Shown: piece by piece, positions 1-8,252 of the stretch
How positions within the stretch are numbered: position 1 is the stretch's first letter
How the letters are laid out: each line of letters opens with the position of its first letter
DNA from: Bacteroidota bacterium
GTDB taxonomy: Bacteria > Bacteroidota > Ignavibacteria > Ignavibacteriales > Melioribacteraceae
DNA: 64,000 bases
Direction of reading: 5' to 3'
NCBI GenBank assembly: GCA_018818065.1
Contig: JAHISV010000011.1
Location: 62,001-126,000 of the forward strand
Made by a program: the position numbers and the translations under genes
Notes under the pieces: generated by a model
What the model was told of the DNA's origin: nothing
The model's input: only the letters and a program-made list of their open reading frames with translations
Database searches by the model: none

Positions 1-1676
1 TTTTCCGGGTTAAGTATTGCGACATTTGTTGATTTCTTGTAATACGATTCGATAGACAGATCAAGAACTCTTGATAAATTTAGAATAGCTCCCAAAGAAT
101 ATTGAATCGAGCGTGCTGGTTTAAGGTAACTTGGATAAATTATCCAAGGCTCTACTATTGATATTACTTCGTTTTCACTTAGTACAGTAGTCATTTCCTG
201 CCTGTAAATACCCCATGCGCCTTTTAGGGTAACACCATTCATTGGAATAATCGTAAAACTTACCCGTGGTTCAAATCGTTCGGTGAATTTTTCAGAACCA
301 TTCATTGAAGTGAGACCAACTCTTAAACCCGCATCCAGTCCAAAGTTCTCAAATCGCATCACCTTATACTTACTATATATGCTTATATTAGTGCCTGAAG
401 TTCCTATATCACCGGAGTATCCCTGAGCATTCTCAAGAAATAAAGAAGTTTTAACCTCCTTTATATGAAATCCAAAACCCAATTCATCTTTGCTGTCAAA
501 CATGTAGGTAAGATCCGCCGTAAGACCTAAATCGGTAACCTTGTTGTTTCTTTGTAAGACTTTGCTAAACTTGGGTATTAAATCGCCCTGAAAAACACTT
601 ACGTTAAATCCGAGTTCCATAAACAGGGGAACATCCCCGACATAAAACCACTTAAATCCGAACACATTGTTTTTAAGTCGATAGTCCTCAATTTTTGAAC
701 TCTCGTTACTAATTTTATCGTCACTAAAGAAGCCATGAATGGAAAAACTACCACCCTTAAGAAAATCCGGATTATTATAATATAACTTAAAAGACAAATC
801 GTAAAAGTCAGCCGGAACATTTCTTTCATTCAGAAATTTTTTTAAAATATCATTGGAGTAACTTTTTCTTCCACTAAGGTAAAAAGCTCCATCTGGTATA
901 GGCCCCTCAATTAGCAATTTGCCTGAAAGAAAACTTGTATTCACTTTACCTGACAGTCTGTTTTGATTCCCTTTTTTAGAGAGAACGTTCAAAATAGAGG
1001 AGAGTCTGCCTCCGAATTGAGCCGGGAATCCACCCCGATAAAATTCTATACTATTGATGATATCCGGATCAATTGCACTGAACAAACCCAGCGCGTGGAA
1101 GGGACTATATATGGGTATTCCATCCAGCAAAACCAGGTTCTCATTTGAGGCACCCCCGCGGACATAGTATCTGGCAGATACATCGCCCGTTGTACTTACA
1201 CCCGGCAGATTTTGAAGTGACCTAAACAAATCGGTTTCAACGCTTTTAGGTAAAGCCTCCAGGTCTTTAATTGCTAATCTTTGAAGTCCTATATCAGTTT
1301 CATTACTTTCTACAATTCTCTGCCCAATCATTTCTATAGATTGTAATTGAACACTGGTAGGGACCAACTCAATATCAATTTGAGTAATTTTATCGGGTTG
1401 CACATAAACAGTGATGCTTTTTGAATTAAACCCGACATAAGAGGCAATAATTGTATACTCCCGACGTGCTTCCAGAGATGGTATTATAAAGTACCCGCGT
1501 GCATCCGTAGAGGCTCCGGTTGACAATTCCTTAAGCAGAACGTTTCCGTAAACCAGAGCTTCTCCGCTTGTAGAGTCTGTAACAAGCCCTCTTATTGTTC
1601 CTCTTTCCTGTGCTGAAGCTTGATGACTAAGGAAGAGGAGAATGATAGAAATGGTTAAAAATGATTTTAATCTCAT
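1..1676 (-). CDS. TonB-dependent receptor, 3' end outside the window
   Basis: Outer-membrane receptor for TonB-driven uptake of an unknown ligand. The frame is open from an ATG at 1676 to position 1, giving about 558 residues with the C-terminal half of the barrel missing. It starts with a signal peptide ending near SHQASAQ. A carboxypeptidase-regulatory-like beta-sandwich follows (residues about 20-100), then a plug domain with YYVRGGASNENLVLLDGIPI, and then alternating barrel strands. A GGGGG tract 13 nt upstream can serve as ribosome binding site. The ligand cannot be told from sequence; no SusD partner is visible on this side. The next gene upstream is a membrane-bound AraC-type regulator in the same orientation, which suggests that it controls this receptor. 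Confidence 0.9.
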   Translation of the reverse strand, partial: MRLKSFLTISIILLFLSHQASAQERGTIRGLVTDSTSGEALVYGNVLLKELSTGASTDARGYFIIPSLEARREYTIIASYVGFNSKSITVYVQPDKITQIDIELVPTSVQLQSIEMIGQRIVESNETDIGLQRLAIKDLEALPKSVETDLFRSLQNLPGVSTTGDVSARYYVRGGASNENLVLLDGIPIYSPFHALGLFSAIDPDIINSIEFYRGGFPAQFGGRLSSILNVLSKKGNQNRLSGKVNTSFLSGKLLIEGPIPDGAFYLSGRKSYSNDILKKFLNERNVPADFYDLSFKLYYNNPDFLKGGSFSIHGFFSDDKISNESSKIEDYRLKNNVFGFKWFYVGDVPLFMELGFNVSVFQGDLIPKFSKVLQRNNKVTDLGLTADLTYMFDSKDELGFGFHIKEVKTSLFLENAQGYSGDIGTSGTNISIYSKYKVMRFENFGLDAGLRVGLTSMNGSEKFTERFEPRVSFTIIPMNGVTLKGAWGIYRQEMTTVLSENEVISIVEPWIIYPSYLKPARSIQYSLGAILNLSRVLDLSIESYYKKSTNVAILNPE

Positions 1677-1789
1677 CGTATACGAAATCCCCCAGTAATT
1701 TGAAAAGAATAGTGCAAAAGTAGGTTAATAAAAAGGTATTGTCGTCCGGTTTCTTGATATTAGACCAGGAAATGATTGAAGGGATTAAT

Positions 1790-4450
1790 TTATACCCTGT
1801 TTTTGCTGATAATGTTATCTCTGTATTCGGTAGGGGTCAGGTTCATTTTCTTTTTAAAAACAAGATTGAAGGTGGATTTTGAATTGAATCCGGAGGCGAA
1901 AGCCATTTCAAGGATTGATATGTTATCGTTTTTAGGATCAATAAGTTTTTTCTTCACTTCTTCAATTCTGAAATCGGATATGTAATCACTAAAACTGCCG
2001 CAAGTCTTGGAATTTATTGCCTGACTTACATATTCTTTTGGTATTTGCAGCTCTTCAGCAAACACACCTAAGGATAGCCTGGGGTTAATGTATGATTTTG
2101 TAGTTTTTAAGTGAGTCTGTATTTGCGAATAAATCTCATCAATTTTACCAGGAGGCAAAGTTGCGTTTCTTTTTACAATGGACCCCTTTTTGCTCTGAAT
2201 AAAAACAATTATCAAAATGATTGCGAGAGTGGATAAGAATATCAGAGTAGCTGCTTTCCAATACCATGGAGTTGTAACTTCCAGGTGTAAAATTATTTTT
2301 TCCTTAGCCCCGGTATGGTTTTTACGTTTGGCGCTTATCGCCAGAGTGTGTACGCCGTCATTCAAATCATTCAGTTGAAAATAATTTGAATTGCTGAATT
2401 GGGGTGGTACAAGGTCTTCATTATTTTCAACAAGCTCAAAACAGTATTCAAGCTCATTAGCGTAACCCTTGTTAAGGATATCTGCTTTTATCTCTTGCGG
2501 AAAAGATTGAATATGTAACGATATTTCTCTATTGACTAAATTTTTATTACTTACATAAGTGGTATCATGATTTCCAATTAACCTTATTTGCCAATCGTAA
2601 CTCCTTTCGTTTTGGTTGGGGTCGCTATCAGGATTATAAACAACAACTCCGTTCGCGGTTCCAAACCAGATTTCCCCAGATCTACTTTTCATTATTGAAT
2701 GACCATTAAATTCGTTTGAGGGGAGTCCATCCTCAATAAAATAATTTGTAAAACGGGTACCATCAAAAATGCTGAATCCGCTGTGAGTTCCGGCATAAAT
2801 GTATTTGTTATCGGCAAATATTGCATAAACCATGTTATGGCTTAAACCATCAGAAGTAGTAAGGTGAGTCCATGAAATTTCATCCTTAGTATAACAAATT
2901 CCTTTATTGGTACCCATCCATATAGTGCCATCCTTCGGGAAAGTCATATCAAAAATGTGATTACTAATTAACCCATTTGTTGTATCGTGTCGGGTAAAGT
3001 TAATATCGTCATATTTCAATACTCCTTTTTTTCGCGTAGAAATCCACTTTACATCATTATTATCAAGATAAAAATCAGTTAACAAATAGTTTTTGTAGGG
3101 CTCTGGAATCTGAATATTGCGAAATTCTCCCTTTTCCCTTACAAACAAACCATTCCTAAAAGTACAAATCCACAAATTATTATCGCTGGTCACATTCCAG
3201 GTTATTGTTTGTTGATTATGCGGTACAGCTGCGAAATCTGATTCTATGAATCCGTCATTTCCCAAAATGAATGAATGGAAGGAGTTATTAACTCTCAATA
3301 CATTCTCATACTTAAAAATTTGTCCGGAAAAATCAATAGAATACCCATGGACTGTCTTTACTTCGCGCCAGGATTTATCCTTAAAAAAAGCAACGCCAGT
3401 GCTGCTGCCGGCCCAAATAGTTGATTTTTCATCTTCGAAAATTGGGTATACTAAATTTGATGGAAGACCATTCCTGGTTGAATGAATGGTAAATAAGTGT
3501 TTTTTAAGAAGCATTAATCCATTGCCATTAGTCCCAACCCAAATATTCTGGTTGTGGTCAATCATTAATGCCGATACGCATATATCAGATATAAAGTGTT
3601 CCAACAAGATGTTGTTTTCAGAAATATCTTCAACTAAATAGAGTCCATTAGCATTGGTCAGCCAGTATCTATTATTTTTATCGGTTCTGATAATAGCATT
3701 ACCAGTAAAATCGATGTTAGGTCGTAGTAATGTCTTCTTTTTTGTTGTAAGAGAATATGAGAGTAGATTTTCACCATCACATATAAGAAAAGTTTCGCCA
3801 TTTATAGTATTAACGGAGAAATAATTCCCATTCATTTTTAATTGGCCAAGATACTCAACCTGATCCTGGTTGAATAGCTTAAGGGAATCAGGCGATATTA
3901 AAATAGGGAATCCACAGCCTTCGGTAGATTTAAACGAAAGTTGGTTTTGCATTCCATTCCGGTTGTTACCCACCTTTATAAGATTATCATCTTTATACTT
4001 ATAATAACCCGTTCTGGTAAAGAAAAAATATTCTGCTCTATCACTTTGCTTTATGGTAGATATAGCTTCGGGTGCGCTAATAAATCTTATATTTTCTGCG
4101 GGATTGAATTTATCTATAAGATTAATTTTACCTGATCTCTGCACAGCAAGAATATGATTACCGGTTTCAAGCAGTTGTATTATCATGTCGTAAGGTTCAA
4201 AGGTAGTAAGATGTATTTCGCTAAATTGACTGCCATTAAATCTCAAAACATCATATGCGGAAGCCAGCCAGATATAGCCTAAACTGTCCTCCAGAATATA
4301 ACTAATGGAAGTTTCGTTATGCATTTCAGAAGAACCGAAAGATGTAATGGTGTAGTTATCTTTTGATTGGCAAATTCCAGTAATATTGAACGCTAGGAAC
4401 AGAATAGATGCTGATAAGTATTTAATCATTTTTATAAAATGAGAATTCAT
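1790..4450 (-). CDS. Membrane-bound two-component-type propeller sensor fused directly to an AraC DNA-binding domain
   Basis: A one-protein sensor/regulator of 886 aa. In order it shows a signal peptide (residues 1-28), periplasmic beta-propeller repeats of the Reg_prop type (about 45-600, with units such as DSLGYIWLAS and GTIWMGTNKGI), a Y_Y_Y-like sandwich (about 640-735), one transmembrane helix (about 740-760), a short linker, and a C-terminal AraC-type double helix-turn-helix (last ~110 residues, ending in NLTPTEYRD). Classical hybrid two-component systems with this sensor also carry histidine kinase and receiver domains; none is present here, so the DNA-binding domain is tethered to the inner membrane. 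It lies 113 nt upstream of the TonB receptor gene, the usual position of a local activator. Start is uncertain (an in-frame ATG also lies at 4429). Confidence 0.87.
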   Translation of the reverse strand: MNSHFIKMIKYLSASILFLAFNITGICQSKDNYTITSFGSSEMHNETSISYILEDSLGYIWLASAYDVLRFNGSQFSEIHLTTFEPYDMIIQLLETGNHILAVQRSGKINLIDKFNPAENIRFISAPEAISTIKQSDRAEYFFFTRTGYYKYKDDNLIKVGNNRNGMQNQLSFKSTEGCGFPILISPDSLKLFNQDQVEYLGQLKMNGNYFSVNTINGETFLICDGENLLSYSLTTKKKTLLRPNIDFTGNAIIRTDKNNRYWLTNANGLYLVEDISENNILLEHFISDICVSALMIDHNQNIWVGTNGNGLMLLKKHLFTIHSTRNGLPSNLVYPIFEDEKSTIWAGSSTGVAFFKDKSWREVKTVHGYSIDFSGQIFKYENVLRVNNSFHSFILGNDGFIESDFAAVPHNQQTITWNVTSDNNLWICTFRNGLFVREKGEFRNIQIPEPYKNYLLTDFYLDNNDVKWISTRKKGVLKYDDINFTRHDTTNGLISNHIFDMTFPKDGTIWMGTNKGICYTKDEISWTHLTTSDGLSHNMVYAIFADNKYIYAGTHSGFSIFDGTRFTNYFIEDGLPSNEFNGHSIMKSRSGEIWFGTANGVVVYNPDSDPNQNERSYDWQIRLIGNHDTTYVSNKNLVNREISLHIQSFPQEIKADILNKGYANELEYCFELVENNEDLVPPQFSNSNYFQLNDLNDGVHTLAISAKRKNHTGAKEKIILHLEVTTPWYWKAATLIFLSTLAIILIIVFIQSKKGSIVKRNATLPPGKIDEIYSQIQTHLKTTKSYINPRLSLGVFAEELQIPKEYVSQAINSKTCGSFSDYISDFRIEEVKKKLIDPKNDNISILEMAFASGFNSKSTFNLVFKKKMNLTPTEYRDNIISKNRV

Positions 4451-4670
4451 TACATTCTTGCTAATTTTAGATCAACAATTCTAAAATACTCGAATTGCAG
4501 CAGAAAGTATAGTTCATTATCAGTCAAAAATTTTGAGCAATTTCTGTTAGTAAAAATTGTTGATTGAATTTTTAGTTGCTTAATTCCTATGAATAGTGTT
4601 CCTCAAAAGATAAGAGAAAAGACCTTTTTGAGGAATTAAAATTAAAACTGCAGATAAGAATTTTAGAATT

Positions 4671-4865
4671 CTATTTAGAGCCACCCAATATTCTTCCGGG
4701 CAGAGTGATAATAGCTTTTAAAATATCGAACACGGCATCAACAGTAATCCCAATCAATCTGAAAGGAAGTACAAATATCCAGACTATAGGATAGATGAAA
4801 ATAGCAGCCAGCGCAAGCGGCCAGCAAAAGAAAAGTAAGATCAGCCAAACTAAAAAAGTTTTCAT
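4671..4865 (-). CDS. Small hydrophobic membrane protein (64 aa)
   Basis: Unknown function. The product is almost wholly hydrophobic, with two probable membrane segments (about residues 3-33 and 38-58) and a short basic C-terminus (GRILGGSK). It is accepted as a gene because a strong Shine-Dalgarno sequence, AGGAGGT, lies just upstream of the ATG. That site is buried in a perfect 9-bp stem (see 4869-4897), so translation may be conditional. It stands alone between the AraC-type regulator and a REP-like repeat. Confidence 0.65.
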   Translation of the reverse strand: MKTFLVWLILLFFCWPLALAAIFIYPIVWIFVLPFRLIGITVDAVFDILKAIITLPGRILGGSK

Positions 4866-4868
4866 TAA

Positions 4869-4897
4869 AACCTCCTGACCTTATGACGCAGGAGGTT
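4869..4897 (-). promoter_or_regulatory. RNA hairpin covering the ribosome binding site of the 64-aa membrane protein
   Basis: On the minus-strand transcript AACCTCCTG pairs perfectly with CAGGAGGTT (9 bp, 11-nt loop), and the second arm contains the whole Shine-Dalgarno sequence, ending 3 nt before the start codon. This is the geometry of an RNA thermometer or a translational switch. Function is inferred from geometry only. Confidence 0.5.
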
Positions 4898-5001
4898 ATG
4901 GAAAGTTATACACCACCATGATAGATTTTCACTAAATCCTGTTAGGATGTGATCGTGCCAGCCTGGGACAAGCTCATGTGGGTAAGCTTCAAAAACTGGG
5001 A

Positions 5002-5093
5002 CGTCACGTTCGCAACGTGACGATAAACTTGTGATGATGAAATTGCTTGCGATGAACAACTTTGGATCCCTACGTCATGATGCGATCATGACG
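5002..5093. repeat. REP/REPIN-like element, copy 1 (two related hairpins)
   Basis: Two short perfect hairpins flank about 50 bp. The first is 5002-5022 (arms CGTCACGTT/AACGTGACG, loop CGC). The second is 5073-5093 (arms CGTCATGAT/ATCATGACG, loop GCG). The same pair in the same order recurs at 26241-26316 and 26371-26447. Two related imperfect palindromes per unit in intergenic DNA is typical of REP/BIME/REPIN elements mobilised by a TnpA-REP-type transposase; no such transposase lies in this window. Confidence 0.7.
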
Positions 5094-5130
5094 GCCGAGG
5101 TTGGTTGAGCTTGTGTTAAAGAAAAGAATT

Positions 5131-5760
5131 CTAATTCAAAATAGTCAAAATCTCGTCTACATCTTTTTTCCTCTTGGGTGATCCATCACGCGCTGGTTTA
5201 CCAATGGCAACAAAGGCTACAAGTCTGTCTTCCGAATTGACTTTTAGCAGTTCACTAATCTCATTCTTTGCTACCATTGGACCGGTTAACCAACACGCAC
5301 CATAACCCAATTCTACCGCTGCAAGCAAAGTGGTCTGAATGGCCGCACCAATAGATTGGATATCAGGGTAGTTGCGTAATTCATTCATGTTTTTTTTGTC
5401 GAAAATATCCTCATCCAAAGCTTTATTAATAACTGCATCATATTTGCCCATAACAACCGCAATCACCAAAGGAGCTTTGGGGAAAAATGTTGAAAATTTG
5501 GTAACTGCTATTTTAACATTTTCTGATTGCTGATCATTTTCGTCGGGGAGGAGCTTATCATATTTTTCCTTAACTATTTCACTAATATCGGTTAAGAGTT
5601 CCTTGTTGGTTATGGCAATAAACTTCCAAAGTTCTGAGCCACCAATACTTGGTGATAAGCCGGCAAGCCTTATAATCTCTTTAATGTCATGAATTGTGAC
5701 CGATTCTTCCGAAAACTCTCTAACACTGTACCTTGATTCGACTACCTTTTTAAATTCCAT
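5131..5760 (-). CDS. Nitroreductase-family FMN oxidoreductase
   Basis: Predicted cytoplasmic FMN-dependent NAD(P)H oxidoreductase of about 209 aa; substrate unknown. The N-terminal FMN phosphate-binding signature is clear (SRYSVREFSEESVT, about residues 8-21). It is followed by SPSIGGSELWKF, and a C-terminal segment typical of the family is also present (ELGYGACWLTGPM, then VAFVAIGKP). Start chosen at 5760 because GGAG lies 8-11 nt upstream; a longer reading frame to 5829 would overlap the divergent gene and has no ribosome site. It ends in a Lys-rich tail (KRKKDVDEI). Confidence 0.85.
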   Translation of the reverse strand: MEFKKVVESRYSVREFSEESVTIHDIKEIIRLAGLSPSIGGSELWKFIAITNKELLTDISEIVKEKYDKLLPDENDQQSENVKIAVTKFSTFFPKAPLVIAVVMGKYDAVINKALDEDIFDKKNMNELRNYPDIQSIGAAIQTTLLAAVELGYGACWLTGPMVAKNEISELLKVNSEDRLVAFVAIGKPARDGSPKRKKDVDEILTILN

Positions 5761-5802
5761 TGTAATTTCTCCAATATTATCAATAATTTGTAATAGACAA
5801 TT

Positions 5803-6480
5803 ATGCTTAACAATGATAAACAAATCCATATAGATAAAATTCTTCGCAGCCGAAGAAAAACGCTTTCTCTGGAAATAAATGAGAAAGCTGAACTAATTAT
5901 CAGGGCTCCGCTTCGGTTGGCAGATTCTGAGATTAAACGATTTTTAATGGAAAAGAGTTCTTGGATAATTCAGAAGCAAAAGGAAATAAGTAGGAAGGTA
6001 TTTCCCGGCAAACAGTTTTCAGAAGGGGAGGAATTTTTATATTTGGGAAAGCTGTATCCTTTGCATTACGAGGGAACCTATGCCCACCTTTTTCTTGATA
6101 AAATGTTTTATCTATCCCCCAGAATGAGTAAATCTGCCGAGAAACAATTTACAAAATGGTATAGAAAACAAGCTGAAATAGTATTCTATGAACGGCTTGA
6201 ACATTTTGCTCGGCTAATGAATATTGAATATAATGGGTTAAAAGTAAGCAGTGCTCAAAAAAGGTGGGGTTCATGCACCCATAAAAACGATATCAACCTT
6301 TCTTGGCGGTTAATATTAGCCCCTGTGGAGATTATTGATTATGTTGTTGTGCATGAGCTTGCTCATGTGTTACGGAAAGACCATTCAAAATATTTCTGGG
6401 CAATCGTCCTGAGAATTTTACCAGACTACAAGGAAAGAAGAAATTGGTTGAAAGACTATGGACATACCTTGAATATCTGA
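5803..6480 (+). CDS. YgjP/DUF45-family zinc metallopeptidase-like protein
   Basis: A 225-aa protein of the YgjP-like, WLM-related family. The gluzincin motif HELAHVLRKDHSKYFW is at about residues 185-200, with the zinc ligands HExxH plus a downstream His. The family-specific segment QKRWGSCTHKNDINLSWRL precedes it. Physiological substrates are poorly known. It is divergent from the nitroreductase with only 42 nt between start codons, and its stop codon abuts the stop of the convergent gene at 6481. No clear ribosome binding site is visible, so the exact start is uncertain. Confidence 0.85.
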   Translation: MLNNDKQIHIDKILRSRRKTLSLEINEKAELIIRAPLRLADSEIKRFLMEKSSWIIQKQKEISRKVFPGKQFSEGEEFLYLGKLYPLHYEGTYAHLFLDKMFYLSPRMSKSAEKQFTKWYRKQAEIVFYERLEHFARLMNIEYNGLKVSSAQKRWGSCTHKNDINLSWRLILAPVEIIDYVVVHELAHVLRKDHSKYFWAIVLRILPDYKERRNWLKDYGHTLNI

Positions 6481-7269
6481 TTATTTTTTCAAAATTTGGT
6501 AATAGTACCATTCGTCGAATTCTGCGCTTAAGGCGTTATAATCAATCGGGTTATAAATTATTTCTTCAAATGTTAGTTTGTGAATCTCGCCAAGATATTC
6601 CACCAATAATTGCGATTTGTAGTTAGTGACGGATTGTGTCTCGTAATCCAGAATTCCGGAATCGTAGAGTGGTTTAGCCCTTCTTAACAACGAAGTTGTT
6701 TTATCTTTTCTGATGGATGCAATAGTTGACCCGTATTCACAGTATCCACCAATCTTCCAGGAAGGTGTCCTGAAATAGTCAAAATAACCAATCCTGTTTT
6801 TGATAAGTCCCTTCACCATTTGATGAGCAATTATCTGATCCAGCGCTCCGGCGTAATGAGTATGCTTAAAATCAGGATTATGATCTGAGGATATCTTATT
6901 TACTTGTTTTGCATTTATGAAAATGTTGTCAAAAATTATAAGATTTAGTCCCAGCGAATGTTTTCGTTCCTGTAAAACCTGGGCAAATTTTTCGAATAGA
7001 CTCTGGTCATTAATTAAATAAACCGAAGGCGTGTATGAAGTTTCGTAAATTTCAATTTCTGTAACTCGTTCCAGAATATTGTTAATAAGTTGATCTGTAG
7101 AATCGTCAAACTTTTCATCTGAGTAAATAGTAATTCCTCTATGCTCTGCTTCACTCTCAAAAAGAATGTACGGATACTTTAAAAAGAGAAGAACAAGAGA
7201 AATAACTATTACGGCTATGACTATGATTCTTACAAGAAGCTTTATAAAAAATTTCATCATCTTTTTCAT
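6481..7269 (-). CDS. Membrane-anchored protein resembling a catalytically degenerate peptidase
   Basis: Not firmly recognised. It has one N-terminal transmembrane helix (about residues 8-30) and a roughly 230-residue extracytoplasmic domain. The segment IIAHQMVKGL followed about 20 residues later by PSWKIGGYCEYGS follows the layout of MA-clan peptidases (HExxH, then W-x-x-EG-x-A-x-Y). Here the catalytic Glu is Gln, the second His is Lys and the downstream Glu is Gly, so proteolysis is not expected. GGAG lies 8-11 nt before the ATG. It is convergent with the YgjP-like gene. Confidence 0.55.
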   Translation of the reverse strand: MKKMMKFFIKLLVRIIVIAVIVISLVLLFLKYPYILFESEAEHRGITIYSDEKFDDSTDQLINNILERVTEIEIYETSYTPSVYLINDQSLFEKFAQVLQERKHSLGLNLIIFDNIFINAKQVNKISSDHNPDFKHTHYAGALDQIIAHQMVKGLIKNRIGYFDYFRTPSWKIGGYCEYGSTIASIRKDKTTSLLRRAKPLYDSGILDYETQSVTNYKSQLLVEYLGEIHKLTFEEIIYNPIDYNALSAEFDEWYYYQILKK

Positions 7270-7344
7270 TCAGGTTTGCTCCAATTTGGTAAAGCCAATA
7301 GTAATTTATTAAAAGATGGGGAGAAATCAAGGTGATTTTTATCA

Positions 7345-7369
7345 ACAGGGCAGATTTGATCCGCCCTGT
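7345..7369 (-). terminator. Possible terminator of the outer-membrane protein gene
   Basis: A 7-bp GC-rich stem (ACAGGGC/GCCCTGT) with an 11-nt loop lies 24 nt beyond the stop codon on the minus strand. Only a weak T-rich stretch follows it. Confidence 0.35.
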
Positions 7370-7392
7370 GCTCATAAGAAAACTGCTAATCT

Positions 7393-7995
7393 TTACCAGG
7401 CAAAACCGATATCGAAGCGGAGAGCAGGTACCCAGCCATTATATGAGCCGAAGTCATCATCGTCATCATCCCAGTGGTTTGAAGAACTTGAACTTGAACC
7501 GGAGTAATAGTCTGTACCAATACCTAAACCAATCGCGAATTGATCTGAAGGGAACCATTGCCACCCTACTAATGCACCCATTGAAAATGGACTTGTTTTG
7601 CCCTCATCAGATTTAATTGAATTGTAGGCAACATTTGGTGCAAGGTAAAACCCTCTCATATTTTTCCCGGTAGGGTAGTAGCGCATTTCAAAGTTAACAC
7701 CAACGCCCGTTAATCCTTTTATTGTCGGTGTTTGTATTCCACCGCCAACTACAAGATTGTCAGATACTTTGTTATAATAGGTGATATTGTAGAACAATAA
7801 AAATTTGAGTGGGTTGATAATCAACATGTGAGTTCTTGGCGTGATATCTTCAGATTCTGAAATTATTACTGATTCTGTTGTTACAGTTTCACCTGATTCT
7901 TTATTTGTTGTTGTTTTGGTTTCTTTTGTCTTCTCTTGCCCAAAGACGGACATTGTTAAAGCAAAGATTAATGCCAGTGTTAATAAGGATTTCAT
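7393..7995 (-). CDS. Small outer-membrane beta-barrel protein with a Ser/Asp low-complexity loop
   Basis: A 200-aa exported protein with signal peptide (1-19, ending SVFGQ), a Thr/Glu-rich linker (20-50), and amphipathic strands separated by turns. It ends in an aromatic residue (FDIGFAW), as outer-membrane barrels do. It resembles small barrel proteins of the DUF3575/OmpW-like kind, but no family is certain. A surface loop holds six Ser followed soon by six Asp (about residues 169-184), possibly a cation-binding patch. The ribosome site GGGGGAT lies just upstream of the ATG. Confidence 0.7.
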   Translation of the reverse strand: MKSLLTLALIFALTMSVFGQEKTKETKTTTNKESGETVTTESVIISESEDITPRTHMLIINPLKFLLFYNITYYNKVSDNLVVGGGIQTPTIKGLTGVGVNFEMRYYPTGKNMRGFYLAPNVAYNSIKSDEGKTSPFSMGALVGWQWFPSDQFAIGLGIGTDYYSGSSSSSSNHWDDDDDDFGSYNGWVPALRFDIGFAW

Positions 7996-8222
7996 TTTAT
8001 CCCCCTTCGTTGTTTTATTTTATCTTCTTATTCTGTACAAACAATAAATACTGCATGCGTTTATTGATGTTTCATCACTATGACAGCATAAGAATCATTT
8101 AGGGTGAAAAATGGAATCAATTTTTAAAATTATTTTGAAATGCTTGAAAAATGGATATTATTTAACCAAGATATTGGATTCGGGGATTGAGCAGGTATGA
8201 TTAATAACATTTACGAATATAT

Positions 8223-8247
8223 CTCCTCCACCCTGTGAGTGGAGGAG
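8223..8247 (-). terminator. Hairpin after the iron-transport operon
   Basis: A perfect 9-bp inverted repeat (CTCCTCCAC/GTGGAGGAG, 7-nt loop) lies just beyond the stop of the last feo gene. No strong U-run follows, so it may stabilise the 3' end rather than terminate. Confidence 0.5.
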
Positions 8248-8252
8248 TAAAA

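Noticed and set aside
4865-5059. 64-codon frame upstream of the small membrane protein
   Set aside because: It runs through the regulatory hairpin and a REP-like repeat, has no ribosome site and no protein-like composition.
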